Shown: one piece after another, positions 26,280-35,589 of the stretch | How the letters are laid out: every line of letters starts with the position of its first letter | Position numbering within the stretch: position 1 is the stretch's first letter | From: Iodobacter violaceini | Lineage (GTDB): Bacteria; Pseudomonadota; Gammaproteobacteria; Burkholderiales; Chitinibacteraceae | Length of the DNA stretch: 64,000 nucleotides | Direction of reading: 5' to 3' | NCBI RefSeq assembly: GCF_011601265.1 | Contig: NZ_JAAOLX010000006.1 | Coordinates: forward strand, 62,001 to 126,000 | Program-made: the position numbers and the translations under genes | Notes under the pieces: model-generated | Database searches by the model: none | What the model was told of the DNA's origin: nothing | Seen by the model: only the letters and a program-made list of their open reading frames with translations

Positions 26280-27206
26280 TTATGAATCTAAAACCTGCGC
26301 CAGAAGCTTGGTTAAAAAATTTTTCATAGCAAGAACGCGCTGGCTTGCTTTTAAATCACGGTGATAAACCAGCCAAAGCTCGCGCGAAGGGACAACAGAC
26401 GGGGCATCCAGCTTGACCAGTGTTTCATCAATATCGCCCACATATTCAGGCAACAGGGTGATTCCCAGCCCGCACCGCACCGCCACATACTGAGTATGCA
26501 GCGTATTGCCTTTAATCAGCGGGGCACGGTTTTGGGTAATCTGCTTTAACCATTTCACCATTGGCAAATAAGCCCAGCAATCGCTTAATTCAATAATGGG
26601 CAATGCCTGCCACGGGTCTTGATTTGGCCCCAAATCTGCCAATAAAGACTTTAAACAATAGGGAGCAAAATGCACATAACCCACAAAATGCGTGATGTAA
26701 TCCTGATTATTATCGACCACAATTGAGTCACCATAACGCAAGGCCACATCCGCCTCCCGCCGGGCCAAATTAGCCGGTAATGCCCCCACTAACAGCTCTA
26801 CCTGCATTTTTGGATAAAGCGTCAGAAACTCCGGCATATGCGGCATGATTAAATAGCTGGCTAATGATTCAGCCGCAGCCAGCCTGATTAAGCCGCTGAC
26901 CTGATCAATAGATTGCAATTGGTCGCTGTTTCTTTCCACGGTGAACATGGCATTTTCAACCTCGGTCACCCTTGCCAGAATGCTCACCCCCTGATCGGTA
27001 AGCAGATAACCAATTTGCTGCCGCAAAAACAGCTTAACCCCCAGGCGGTTTTCCAAAGCTGAAATATGCCGGGACACTGTTGATGCGCTGCTACCCAGCT
27101 TAAGCGCTGCTGCGCTAAGGCCGCCTTCACGCGCCACAGCCAGAAAATACTTTAAGTCATTCCAATCCAAATCAGTATTTTTCATTTTTAGAAAACTGTT
27201 TTCCAT
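26280..27206 (-). CDS. LysR-family transcriptional regulator
   Basis: 308 residues. The helix-turn-helix lies at about 14-70 (LKYFLAVAREGGLSAAALKLGSSASTVSRHISALENRLGVKLF), followed by an effector-binding domain of which AAAESLASYLIMPHMPEF and ADVALRYGDS are typical. It starts at ATG 27206; a second ATG seven codons in is equally possible. The divergent neighbour, 70 bases away, is an EamA transporter that it very likely controls. Confidence 0.88.
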   Translation of the reverse strand: MENSFLKMKNTDLDWNDLKYFLAVAREGGLSAAALKLGSSASTVSRHISALENRLGVKLFLRQQIGYLLTDQGVSILARVTEVENAMFTVERNSDQLQSIDQVSGLIRLAAAESLASYLIMPHMPEFLTLYPKMQVELLVGALPANLARREADVALRYGDSIVVDNNQDYITHFVGYVHFAPYCLKSLLADLGPNQDPWQALPIIELSDCWAYLPMVKWLKQITQNRAPLIKGNTLHTQYVAVRCGLGITLLPEYVGDIDETLVKLDAPSVVPSRELWLVYHRDLKASQRVLAMKNFLTKLLAQVLDS

Positions 27207-27276
27207 TCAGGGCTAAATACATCTCAAGGATCAGCAACAATAATGACGGCAATTTCAAGCCAAAGCAGTGCACACC

Positions 27277-28239
27277 ATGCCACATTTGCTGACGTATCTA
27301 CAACTCACACTGACTGTCTTCTTCTGGGGAGCAGTATTTCATATCGGCAAATATACAGTGCAATTTTTATCCCCCATGGTGGTTGGCAGCTGGCGGTTTA
27401 TCATTGCAGGCTTAATGCTTTTTGCGTTTGTTTCTTTGCGTGAGAAATGGGATATTCAAGCGTTGCGCAATAATATTCGCCCATTATTATTTATGTCTGT
27501 GATTGGCATTATGGGCGTCAATTTTTCTTTATTTTATGGATTACAACTGACCTCGGCCATTAATGCCGGCTTAATTATGGCGCTCAGCCCCATTCTTACC
27601 GCTCTGCTCACCGCTTTTTTTCAAAAAGAATCACTGAACAGCCAGCAAATACTGGCCATGGGATTAAGTTTTTTTGGCGTAGCAATTGTTGTCAGTGGCG
27701 GCTCGATGCAAGCCATTCGCGATTTACATTTTGCCCTCGGCGATGCTCTGGTTCTTATTGCCAGCTTTAGCTGGGCTTTATATTCAGTGATTCCAAAACG
27801 CTTTGTCCGTGGCGTATCCCCCCTGCACACCACCACCGTCACCATTATGATGGGGGCAGCCTTTATGACGGCCGTTTCGGCCAGCATCAGCAACGATTTT
27901 TACACGCTTCCCGCATGGAATGTTTTGCTGGCTATTGCAGCCATGGCCTTCTTTTGTACCGCACTGGCCTTTGTGTGGTGGAATGAGGGCCTGCGCAAGA
28001 TTGGCCCGGCTCAGGGGGCCATCTTTATGAATCTGGCACCAATATTTGCAACATTAATTGCCATCGCGCTTGGCCAGTCGCCCAGCCTGCCGCAATTTAT
28101 TGGCATGATCCTGATCATCAGCGGCGTGGTTTATAACTCGCGTAAACCCGGTACGCCCAAATTACTTAGCCGCCCGGCGTATCAGCGCTCATCGATTCCT
28201 TCAGCTTTGCCTGCAAACGTGGCACCGCAAACTGAATAA
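27277..28239 (+). CDS. EamA-family (DMT) inner-membrane transporter
   Basis: 320 residues from the ATG at 27277 (a GTG three codons earlier is possible; neither has a clear ribosome site). About ten helices in two EamA repeats: TLTVFFWGAVFHIGKYTVQFLSP at the start, ALSPILTALLTAFFQKESL, and AQGAIFMNLAPIFATLIAIALG in the second repeat. Likely an amino-acid or metabolite exporter controlled by the divergent LysR. Its last 74 bases overlap the 3' end of the convergent LysR gene at 28166, encoding the soluble tail after the last helix. Confidence 0.87.
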   Translation: MPHLLTYLQLTLTVFFWGAVFHIGKYTVQFLSPMVVGSWRFIIAGLMLFAFVSLREKWDIQALRNNIRPLLFMSVIGIMGVNFSLFYGLQLTSAINAGLIMALSPILTALLTAFFQKESLNSQQILAMGLSFFGVAIVVSGGSMQAIRDLHFALGDALVLIASFSWALYSVIPKRFVRGVSPLHTTTVTIMMGAAFMTAVSASISNDFYTLPAWNVLLAIAAMAFFCTALAFVWWNEGLRKIGPAQGAIFMNLAPIFATLIAIALGQSPSLPQFIGMILIISGVVYNSRKPGTPKLLSRPAYQRSSIPSALPANVAPQTE

Positions 28240-29098
28240 ATGCTTCGTATTTTTTAGGCATGGGCTGCCGGTAAGGAAACACCAGAAAATACGGCTTAGG
28301 CGTAGCCAGCCAATCCGGTAATACTGGCTGCATTAAACCCTGGCGCAAATAGGGTGCCGCAATAATATTATCCAGGAGGCCCACGCCATAGCCCGCCTCC
28401 ACCGCGCTGGCAATCGCCCCAAAGGTATTGCACACCAGCGTAGGCCGCAGCTCTACCCTGACTACTTCGCCGTTTTTCTCCAGCTGCCAGCCCATCTGCT
28501 CGTGCAGGCTTTCGTGGCAAAACACCTGATGTTGCTGCAAATCACAGGGATGCTGCAATTTGGCCGCTCTGGCCAAATACTGCGGCGATGCATAAAGGCG
28601 TTTTTGCGTAAAACCCAAGGGGCGCGCCACCATGCTGTCATCCAGCACCGTGCGTGAATGCAGGCAAAAATCGATCCCCTCATCTGCCATATCCTGCAGC
28701 TTATTTTGCGCAGTCATATGTACCTGCACCCCAGGATATTGAATGGCAAACTCGGCCAGAACCGGTGCCAGTACATACTGCCCTATGCCACTTGGGCTGC
28801 TGATCAGCAAAGGCCCGGCCAGCTGGTCCTGCATACTGCTGACTTCTGCTTTCAAGCCTTCCATGAGTACCCGCAACTGAGCCGCCCGCATGGCCAGTGT
28901 TTGCCCAACCTCAGTCAGCGTTACCCTTCTGGTGGTCCGTAAAACCAGCACGGCACCTAAATCAGCCTCCAGCCGCTTAATATTTTGGCTTACATAGCTT
29001 TTAGCACAACCCAATTCATCAGCCGCTGCAGTAAAGCTTCTCAGCCGGGCAAGCGCATCAAACACCAGGAGCGCATCAGACGAAGGCATTGTTTTCAT
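28166..29098 (-). CDS. LysR-family transcriptional regulator
   Basis: 310 residues, CrgA-like subgroup. HTH at about 8-62 (LLVFDALARLRSFTAAADELGCAKSYVSQNIKRLEADLGAVL), then the effector domain with GPLLISSPSGIGQYVLAPVLAEF. The sequence SPSGIG, DFCLHSR and VEAGYGVGLL blocks are as in the family. Start ATG at 29098, with another ATG three codons later. It is divergent from the small ORF at 29192 (93-base gap), which with the acetyltransferase behind it is the plausible target. Its 3' end overlaps the convergent transporter gene by 74 bases. Confidence 0.89.
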   Translation of the reverse strand: MKTMPSSDALLVFDALARLRSFTAAADELGCAKSYVSQNIKRLEADLGAVLVLRTTRRVTLTEVGQTLAMRAAQLRVLMEGLKAEVSSMQDQLAGPLLISSPSGIGQYVLAPVLAEFAIQYPGVQVHMTAQNKLQDMADEGIDFCLHSRTVLDDSMVARPLGFTQKRLYASPQYLARAAKLQHPCDLQQHQVFCHESLHEQMGWQLEKNGEVVRVELRPTLVCNTFGAIASAVEAGYGVGLLDNIIAAPYLRQGLMQPVLPDWLATPKPYFLVFPYRQPMPKKYEAFIQFAVPRLQAKLKESMSADTPGG

Positions 29099-29191
29099 AG
29101 AGGAACAGTTTGTCCAGTTATCATGGGTTTATCCAGATAATGAATCAAAATACACTCCAATTACAAATTTAAAAAGCAAATTGGAGATACT

Positions 29192-29377
29192 ATGAAAGCA
29201 CTAATCAGCAAACTGCTAGTTAAGCCAATGGCATTCTGTGATGCCCGCCATCATGGGCATGGGTTCCATGCAAAAGCAGAAACAGATGAAGGCCTTGAAC
29301 ACCGCCTGCGCAAAGCAGCGATGATTGCAGCCGCCAGAATGGAAGAATGGCGATGTCGATGCAGAGAGCGAATTTAA
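29192..29377 (+). CDS. Small protein of unknown function (61 residues)
   Basis: Not recognised. An ideal ribosome site (GGAG, six bases before the ATG) supports it. The product is basic, rich in His and Arg (CDARHHGHGFHAKA), with a helical second half (LEHRLRKAAMIAAARMEEW) and a CRC near the end. It has no signal peptide. It is divergent from a LysR regulator and 32 bases upstream of a GNAT acetyltransferase, so the pair may be LysR-controlled. The His/Cys-rich ends could bind a metal, which is speculation. Confidence 0.6.
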   Translation: MKALISKLLVKPMAFCDARHHGHGFHAKAETDEGLEHRLRKAAMIAAARMEEWRCRCRERI

Positions 29378-29409
29378 TCCCGCCAGTACAATTTATGGGA
29401 ATGAAAACA

Positions 29410-29889
29410 ATGAATATAAAAAGGGCAAGCCTGGAAGACTTAACTGATATCTGCATTCTGGCCGATGAAATTGCCACACAACACCATCAGCAGCAGCCAG
29501 AAATATTTGCCCCGGCATCAGGCATGATTCGGGACAGAGACTTATGGGCATCCTGCATTACGGCAGAAAACGGGGTGATGTTTATCGCCAGATATTCCGG
29601 CCAAATCGCTGGATTTGTAAGCGCTCAAATCACTGACACCTCAGCGATCACGCTTTTACAGCCCCGGATTATTTGCAGAATTGGCACTATTCTTGTCTCT
29701 CAGGCACAGCAAAGACAAGGCCTGGGTAAAGAGCTGATTAATGCCGTAGAAAAATGGGCAGCAAGCAAAAAAGCCCGTGAAATACGCTTAGAAGTCTTTA
29801 ATTTTAATCAGCAGGCCATTGATTTTTATGAAGCTCAGCATTTTCAGCCGCAATCTCAAATTATGACAAAGAGATTGAATCATGAATAA
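29410..29889 (+). CDS. GNAT-family N-acetyltransferase
   Basis: 159 residues from the ATG at 29410, which has GGGA at a good distance and begins directly with the GNAT fold (MNIKRASLEDLTDICILADEI); longer in-frame starts back to 29347 would overlap the small upstream ORF. The acetyl-CoA motif is VSQAQQRQGLGKELINAVEKWA (about 100-121, pattern QxxGxG/A), then REIRLEVFNFNQQAIDFYEAQHF as the final block. Cytoplasmic transferase of unknown acceptor; the fold resembles ribosomal-protein or aminoglycoside-type members. Confidence 0.87.
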   Translation: MNIKRASLEDLTDICILADEIATQHHQQQPEIFAPASGMIRDRDLWASCITAENGVMFIARYSGQIAGFVSAQITDTSAITLLQPRIICRIGTILVSQAQQRQGLGKELINAVEKWAASKKAREIRLEVFNFNQQAIDFYEAQHFQPQSQIMTKRLNHE

Positions 29890-30084
29890 ACAACTGTATC
29901 GGGGTAAGTGTTTGCCAGCAGCATCGCCAGCCAACACTCACCTCAATCTGCGCCAAGGGCTTTGGCCACGAACTTATTGAACCAACGGTGTTTTCGCGGC
30001 TAAAGCCACTCCAATAAAAAAACGCCTTCTTTTGCCCGCTTTATTAACAGAGCCGTATTAACGTTTTTTCACCTTAGCCATCGA

Positions 30085-30909
30085 TTACGCCGTAAAAAAC
30101 CGCTCACCCATTTCATCCAAACCCAGCTCTGCCAGCACGGCAGCCAGGCGCTCGGCGGGTTTGCGGCGGGGCAGGTTTTTATACTGGGCGATAATTAATT
30201 CGTTTTTCATCGAATGCTCCCAGCCGACCAGCTCAGTTACCGTCACCTGATAGCCGTGCGCTTCTAATTGCAGGCAACGCAGCACATTGGTGATCTGGCT
30301 GCCAAATTCACGGGTATGAATCGGATGACGCCAGATTTCTGCCAGTGGATTCTTCAGTGATTTAGCCTTGTTTTTACGCAGCACGGTTGCCACTTCGGCC
30401 TGGCAGCAGGGCACCAGCACCATAAATTTGGCTTTCTTTTTAAGCGCAAAAGCAATGGCATCGTCGGTGGCGGTATTACAGGCGTGCAGCGCAGTCACCA
30501 CATCAATGGTTTCTGGCAAGAGATCAGAATTCGTTGATTCTGCCACCGATAAATTCAGAAAAGACATGCCGGGGAAGTTAAGGCGCTGTGCCAATTCTTG
30601 CGATTTTTTAACCAGCTCATCGCGCGTTTCAATGCCATAAATATGGCCGGAACCCGGCTTATCTTTAAAGAATAAATCGTAAAGAATAAAGCCCAGATAA
30701 GACTTACCCGCGCCGTGGTCAACCAGCGTAACTTCGGGATGATCCGCCTGCACTTCTTTTAAGAGCGGCTCAATAAACTGGTAGAGGTGATAAACCTGCT
30801 TGAGCTTTCGGCGGCTGTCCTGATTGAGCTTGCCGTCGCGGGTCAGGATATGCAGCTCTTTGAGCAGTTCGACCGACTGGCCGGGCTTGATTTCGTGATG
30901 TTCTGTCAT
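30085..30909 (-). CDS. SAM-dependent methyltransferase-like protein
   Basis: 274 residues from the ATG at 30909; the longer frame begins at a TTG ten codons upstream and is less likely. VTLVDHGAGKSYLGFILYDLFF (about 68-89) is motif I of class I methyltransferases, and VVTALHACNTATDDAIAFAL followed by MVLVPCCQAEV resembles the methyltransf_32 group, whose HACN and PCCQ blocks are conserved. Substrate unknown; relatives include RNA-associated and glutathione-transferase C-terminal-like proteins. Cytoplasmic, monocistronic, divergent from the carbonic anhydrase. Confidence 0.82.
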   Translation of the reverse strand: MTEHHEIKPGQSVELLKELHILTRDGKLNQDSRRKLKQVYHLYQFIEPLLKEVQADHPEVTLVDHGAGKSYLGFILYDLFFKDKPGSGHIYGIETRDELVKKSQELAQRLNFPGMSFLNLSVAESTNSDLLPETIDVVTALHACNTATDDAIAFALKKKAKFMVLVPCCQAEVATVLRKNKAKSLKNPLAEIWRHPIHTREFGSQITNVLRCLQLEAHGYQVTVTELVGWEHSMKNELIIAQYKNLPRRKPAERLAAVLAELGLDEMGERFFTA

Positions 30910-31291
30910 AGTCTTGTCCAAAAGCTGTGCTTGCAGCAAGGCGTGATTCTACCTGCTCCCTGGCGATATAGATTGCCCTTTCCCATTGCAGAGTATAAAT
31001 CCTGCCGGACAATGACGTTTCACCCCCTTATGCAAGCAATAAAAGCCCCCATTAAAGCAACCGCTCAGAGGTTGGCAAGTGCAATAGAAGAAAGTAAATG
31101 CTAAAAACAATTAAACAGTAAGTTTGCAGTCATCGTCATGTGATATTTCTGCAATAAAATAAGAAATACTTATGCCTTTGAACTATTTAGCGGCATTCCA
31201 TTCTGAGTAATGCCACATGAAAACCCATGTGTTTTTTACACTCTGTATATAAAGCATTAAAAAAACAAAGCAATTAATTATTCAAGGAAAA
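30910..31291. other. Divergent promoter region, methyltransferase / carbonic anhydrase
   Basis: 382 bases. The right half is very AT-rich. A hairpin with CACATG/CATGTG arms and T6 (31214-31237) lies about 55 bases before the carbonic anhydrase ATG and could end a short upstream RNA or act as an attenuator; it is listed separately. No gene or riboswitch is evident. Confidence 0.5.
31214..31237 (+). terminator. Candidate attenuator or small-RNA terminator before the carbonic anhydrase
   Basis: Six-base perfect stem CACATG/CATGTG with a six-base loop, followed by TTTTTT. The stem is short and AT-containing, so the call is weak. Confidence 0.35.
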
Positions 31292-32023
31292 ATGATGAAA
31301 TCACTACCGTTTATTCGCCCTATCGCCCTGGCTCTAACGCTGGCTTGTTCACTTAGCTATGCAGCAGACGACCACGGCGGCACAGTCAAGCCAGAGCCTT
31401 ATGCCGTCGGCAAAACCATGAGCAAGGCGATTCAAGCCAGCATCACTCCCGATGCTGCGCTGGATATCTTAAAAAATGGCAATCAACGCTTTGCAGCCGG
31501 AAAATCAATCAAACGTAATTATAAAAAACAAATCATGCAAACCGGCCTGGGCCAGTATCCCTTTGCCAGCGTTGTAGCCTGTATCGATTCGCGCTCTGCT
31601 CCAGAGCAAGTTTTTGATCAGGGCATTGGTGATTTATTCGTAGCCCGCGTGGCAGGCAATGTAATCAACAGCGATATTCTTGGCAGCCTGGAATACGCAG
31701 CCAAAGCCGCTGGCTCCAAAGTAATTGTGGTACTGGGCCACACTCAGTGCGGAGCAGTAAAAGGCGCATGTGATGCGGTGCAACTAGGCAATCTCACTGG
31801 CCTCTTAGATAAAATTAAACCTGCCGTAGAAGCCACCAAAACCTCTGGCGAGCGCAGCTCCAAAAACCACGAATTTGTGCAGGATGTGGCGCATGAAAAT
31901 GTAAATAACAGTGTGCAGAAAATCCGTGAAATGAGCCCCCTGTTAAAAGAAATGGAAGAAAAAGGGCAAATCAAAATTGTAGGTGCAATGTATGACGTAG
32001 GCACTGGTAAAGTCACTTGGTAA
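31292..32023 (+). CDS. Exported beta-class carbonic anhydrase
   Basis: 243 residues. A signal peptide (MMKSLPFIRPIALALTLACSLSYA) precedes a complete beta-carbonic anhydrase domain (about 50-243). The zinc ligands are visible: CIDSR (Cys, with the Asp/Arg dyad), and HTQCGAVKGA (His and Cys). ARVAGNV and GSLEYAA are also diagnostic. It interconverts carbon dioxide and bicarbonate, here in the periplasm. An AAGGAAAA ribosome site precedes two adjacent ATGs. Periplasmic beta-class enzymes help acid tolerance or inorganic-carbon supply in some bacteria; no transporter adjoins. Confidence 0.93.
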   Translation: MMKSLPFIRPIALALTLACSLSYAADDHGGTVKPEPYAVGKTMSKAIQASITPDAALDILKNGNQRFAAGKSIKRNYKKQIMQTGLGQYPFASVVACIDSRSAPEQVFDQGIGDLFVARVAGNVINSDILGSLEYAAKAAGSKVIVVLGHTQCGAVKGACDAVQLGNLTGLLDKIKPAVEATKTSGERSSKNHEFVQDVAHENVNNSVQKIREMSPLLKEMEEKGQIKIVGAMYDVGTGKVTW

Positions 32024-32055
32024 TCTCAAGCTACTGATATCTCATTGATTTAAAA

Positions 32056-32090
32056 GAAACGGGGATGCCTGCAGAGGCTCCCCGTTACTA
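32056..32090 (+). terminator. Candidate terminator of the carbonic anhydrase gene
   Basis: AACGGGG (32058-32064) pairs with CCCCGTT (about 32080-32087), with inner GCCT/AGGC pairs. The following sequence (ACTATTT) is only weakly T-rich. Confidence 0.5.
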
Positions 32091-32250
32091 TTTAAGCTTT
32101 CACATCAGTAAAAACAACAAAAGCAAAAGCCATTGTTTCGGCCTGCCGTTCAGAGGCAGCATTTACATATCCTTATGAAAAACAAGCATTTTTTTGATGC
32201 GGCGGGGCTAAATCTGCGACAATGCGCGATTAGTATTGCTCATCAAAGCC

Positions 32251-34413
32251 ATGAATCCCGCTCCTACTGCTATTTCTGTTCTGCCCGCTGGTGTTTTCCC
32301 CCGCAAACCCGCCCCCTTCCTGCCTATGAGTCGTGCCGAGATGGACGTACTTGGCTGGGACGAGTGCGACATTATTCTGATTACGGGCGACGCCTATATC
32401 GATCACCCCAGCTTTGGTATGGCCCTGATTGGCCGCCTGCTGGAAGCGCAGGGGCTGCGGGTTGGGATTATTTGTCAGCCAGACTGGTTGTCCGCTGACG
32501 AATTCAAAACGCTGGGTAAGCCAAGGCTGTTTTTTGGCGTGACTGCGGGCAATATGGATTCAATGATCAACCGCTACACCGCCGATAAAAAGCCCCGCTC
32601 CGACGATGCTTATACCGCAGGTGGCATAGGTGGCAAACGGCCTGACCGCGCGGTTACCGTTTATTCCCAGCGCTGCCGCGAGGCCTATCCCGGCGTGCAG
32701 ATTATGATTGGCGGGATTGAAGCCAGCTTGCGCCGGATCGCTCAGTACGATTACTGGAGCGATAAAGTTCGCCAGTCGGCGCTGATTTATTCCAAGGCCG
32801 ATATTCTGTTGTTTGGTAATGCCGAACGCGCCCTGGTTGAAGTTGCCCAGCGCGCCGCAGCGGGCGAAAAGCTCAAAGATATGCGGGATATTCGCGGCAC
32901 CGCCTTTATGACGCCGCAGGGCTGGCTGCCCGAAGGCTGGGTGGAGCTCGATTCCACCACGGTCGATACCCCAGGGCGCATCGATAAGCATATCGATCCT
33001 TACGAAATGCTGCCGGAAAAAACAGAAAAAGATATCACTCCACCCAGCGACACCAAGGCGATTCGCATCATCAGCAAGGCCGAGCGCATCGCCGCCAAGC
33101 AAGCCGACCGCCAGCACACGGTAATCCGTATTCCGGCCTATGAAGCCGTGGCTTTTGATCCGGTGCTCTACGCCCACGCCAGCCGCACCCTGCATCTGGA
33201 ATCCAACCCCGGCAATGCACGGGCGATGGTGCAGCAACACGGCTCGCGCGATGTGTGGATTAACCCGCCGCCCATTCCGCTTAGCACGCCAGAAATGGAC
33301 TATATTTTTGGCCAGCATTTTGCGCGTAACCCGCATCCAAGCTATGGCAAAGCGCATATTCCGGCCTGGGAGATGATTCGCTTCTCCATCAATATCATGC
33401 GTGGCTGTTTTGGCGGCTGTACCTTCTGCTCGATTACCGAGCACGAAGGGCGGATTATCCAGAGCCGCTCGGAAGAATCCATCCTGCAGGAAATCGTGGA
33501 CATCCGCGATAAAACCAAGGGCTTTACCGGGCAGATTTCCGATCTGGGCGGCCCTACCGCCAATATGTATCGCTTGTCGTGCAAAGACCCGAAAATCGAA
33601 TCATCCTGCAGGCGCTTAAGCTGCGTTTACCCCGGCATTTGCGAAAACCTCAATACCGATCACGCGCCGCTGATTCAGTTGTACAAAAAAGCCCGCAAGA
33701 TTGATGGCGTAAAGCGCATCACCATTGGCTCTGGCGTGCGCTACGATATTGCGGTGGAGTCCCCTGAATATGTGAAAGAGCTGGCCACCCACCACGTTTC
33801 AGGCTATTTGAAAATCGCGCCGGAACACACCGAAGAAGGGCCTTTATCCAAGATGATGAAGCCTGGCATCGGCACGTTTGAGCGTTTTCGCGAGATGTTT
33901 GATTATTACTCCGAGCAGGCGGGCAAAAAGCAGAGCCTGATCCCCTACTTTATTGCCGCCCACCCCGGCACCAGCGATGAAGATATGCTCAACCTTGCTT
34001 TGTGGCTGAAGAAAAACGACTTCCAGCCCGATCAGGTGCAGGCCTTTACGCCAACACCGATGGCGATGGCGACCACCATGTGGCACACCCGCCGTAATCC
34101 GCTCAGAAAGCTGGCCAGAAGCTCGGAAAAAGTAGATGTGATCCGTGACGGACATCGCCGTAAGGTACACAAGGCCTTCTTGCGCTACCACGATTCAGAT
34201 AACTGGCCTATCCTGCGCGAAGCCTTAATCGCCATGGGCCGTGCAGACCTGATTGGTAACACACCAAGACATCTGATTCCTGCACAGCAGCCTGGCGAGA
34301 AATTTGTACACGAAAAAAACAATGTCGTGGTTCGCCGCAGTGATAAACCTAAGGGCAAAAAAACCTTTGGCCGCAGCCGTGATGCGGCGGCGCAGGGCAC
34401 TAAAAAACGGTAA
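32251..34413 (+). CDS. ygiQ: YgiQ-family radical SAM protein
   Basis: 720 residues from the ATG at 32251 (a TTG five codons upstream is in frame). It has the N-terminal YgiQ domain ([35 protein letters not shown]), then a radical SAM core with the CxxxCxxC cluster at Cys386, Cys390 and Cys393 (CFGGCTFC), and the C-terminal DUF3362-type tail rich in Lys. [26 protein letters not shown] is another family block. The protein carries a 4Fe-4S cluster and cleaves SAM; its biological reaction is not established in any organism I can name. Length is normal. Monocistronic or followed by slyX at 123 bases. Confidence 0.93.
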   Translation: MNPAPTAISVLPAGVFPRKPAPFLPMSRAEMDVLGWDECDIILITGDAYIDHPSFGMALIGRLLEAQGLRVGIICQPDWLSADEFKTLGKPRLFFGVTAGNMDSMINRYTADKKPRSDDAYTAGGIGGKRPDRAVTVYSQRCREAYPGVQIMIGGIEASLRRIAQYDYWSDKVRQSALIYSKADILLFGNAERALVEVAQRAAAGEKLKDMRDIRGTAFMTPQGWLPEGWVELDSTTVDTPGRIDKHIDPYEMLPEKTEKDITPPSDTKAIRIISKAERIAAKQADRQHTVIRIPAYEAVAFDPVLYAHASRTLHLESNPGNARAMVQQHGSRDVWINPPPIPLSTPEMDYIFGQHFARNPHPSYGKAHIPAWEMIRFSINIMRGCFGGCTFCSITEHEGRIIQSRSEESILQEIVDIRDKTKGFTGQISDLGGPTANMYRLSCKDPKIESSCRRLSCVYPGICENLNTDHAPLIQLYKKARKIDGVKRITIGSGVRYDIAVESPEYVKELATHHVSGYLKIAPEHTEEGPLSKMMKPGIGTFERFREMFDYYSEQAGKKQSLIPYFIAAHPGTSDEDMLNLALWLKKNDFQPDQVQAFTPTPMAMATTMWHTRRNPLRKLARSSEKVDVIRDGHRRKVHKAFLRYHDSDNWPILREALIAMGRADLIGNTPRHLIPAQQPGEKFVHEKNNVVVRRSDKPKGKKTFGRSRDAAAQGTKKR

Positions 34414-34535
34414 AGAAACCCCTGTATACAGAGCATAAAAGCCGCCCACGGTAAAAACCCAATCAGACGCTTTAATTTGAAAGGGGGTTTTCTGTGAGCT
34501 TTGTGTCTGCAGAAATATATGCCAGAGAGAAATAT

Positions 34536-34736
34536 ATGAACTTAGAAAGCCGTATTACCGAGCTGGAAATCAAGCTGGCGCTGCAAGATGAGCTATTAGA
34601 AGAATTAAACCGCATCGTAGCCACTCAGCAGCAGCAGATGGATCAGGTAGTGAATGAATTACGCTGGCTGCAACAGCAAGAACCCAGCGGCCCGGCGCAG
34701 AAATCCTTATTTGATGAAGTACCACCGCATTATTAA
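34536..34736 (+). CDS. slyX: SlyX family small coiled-coil protein
   Basis: 66 residues from the ATG at 34536 (AGAGAAAT upstream); an upstream in-frame GTG at 34494 is less likely because SlyX proteins begin at MNLESRITELE. Almost the whole chain is one heptad-repeat helix (ELEIKLALQDELLEELNRIVATQQQQMDQVVNEL) and the C-terminus ends PPHY, typical of the family. Function is unknown; in many Gammaproteobacteria it sits near slyD. A strong terminator follows directly. Confidence 0.9.
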   Translation: MNLESRITELEIKLALQDELLEELNRIVATQQQQMDQVVNELRWLQQQEPSGPAQKSLFDEVPPHY

Positions 34737-34746
34737 TTTCAGCGAA

Positions 34747-34797
34747 TAAAAAAAGGGCATATGAAGCAAAGTTAGCGCTTCATATGCCCTTTTTTAT
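34747..34797. terminator. Bidirectional terminator between slyX and marC
   Basis: Perfect stem AAAAGGGCATATGAAGC / GCTTCATATGCCCTTTT around a nine-base loop, with A and T tracts on the two sides. It serves the convergent slyX and MarC-family genes. Confidence 0.92.
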
Positions 34798-34808
34798 GCT
34801 TCAGACAT

Positions 34809-35507
34809 TTAAGCAGGCTTTAAGTAATGCACCAGCAGCTCGCCAAACAGCACACTAAAACCATCCCAGAAAATCTGAATCCCGATGCACATCAAAATAA
34901 ATGCAGACAGACGCAGAAAAATAATCGACCCCGTGCTGCCCAATAGCTTAAGCAGGCGCTCTGCATGGCGGTAGCACAGATACAAAGAATAAGAAGTAAT
35001 CGCCACAGCGGTCAGGCTGGCTAAAGGCATAGAAAACTTCTGCAGACCCGGGCCGTTAAAGCCGGCTCCCAGAGCGATCGCTACGGTAATCGAGCCAGGT
35101 CCTACCGTAATTGGAAAGGTTAGCGGATAAAAGGCACGCTCACGTAATTCTTCGTTACTGGGGCGGGTGGCCCCTACCTGCAGCATGCCTGCAGACTTAT
35201 GGCTGTCATCGCCCGAGCTCATCAGTTGCCAGCCCGCCGTCGCCACCAGCAAACCACCGCCGATACGCACAATAGGCAGCGACACACCAAAAAACTCCAG
35301 CACATAGCTGCCAATAAACATGCTGATCAGCAGCAAAATAAAACTATAAATCCCCACCCGCCGCGCCAGAATCGTCCGCTCCTGCGAGTTGTAATCCGCC
35401 GTCATGGTTAAGAAGATAGGAGCGTGACCCGGCGGATTTAAAATGGGCATTAAAGCGCCAAAAACCAACAGCATATTGCCAAAAAATACGGTTAAGGTTT
35501 GCAGCAT
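34809..35507 (-). CDS. MarC-family integral membrane protein
   Basis: 232 residues with six hydrophobic helices. MPILNPPGHAPIFLTMTADY near residue 20 and FPLTFPITVGPGSITVAIALG near 128 (here YPLTFPITVGPG) are the paired family motifs. MarC proteins are inner-membrane proteins formerly tied to multiple antibiotic resistance; that link is not supported and the function is unknown. It shares a terminator with slyX and has no operon partner. Confidence 0.9.
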   Translation of the reverse strand: MLQTLTVFFGNMLLVFGALMPILNPPGHAPIFLTMTADYNSQERTILARRVGIYSFILLLISMFIGSYVLEFFGVSLPIVRIGGGLLVATAGWQLMSSGDDSHKSAGMLQVGATRPSNEELRERAFYPLTFPITVGPGSITVAIALGAGFNGPGLQKFSMPLASLTAVAITSYSLYLCYRHAERLLKLLGSTGSIIFLRLSAFILMCIGIQIFWDGFSVLFGELLVHYLKPA

Positions 35508-35589
35508 CTGGATTAAAACCTTGCAATAAACAGCAATGAAAATGGCATTTTAAACGAAGAAAAATATAAAAAATGCCAAAGTATTATGG

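Noticed and set aside
32560-33444. 294-codon ORF antisense to ygiQ
   Set aside because: A shadow in the opposite strand of a well-supported gene; composition follows the codons of ygiQ.
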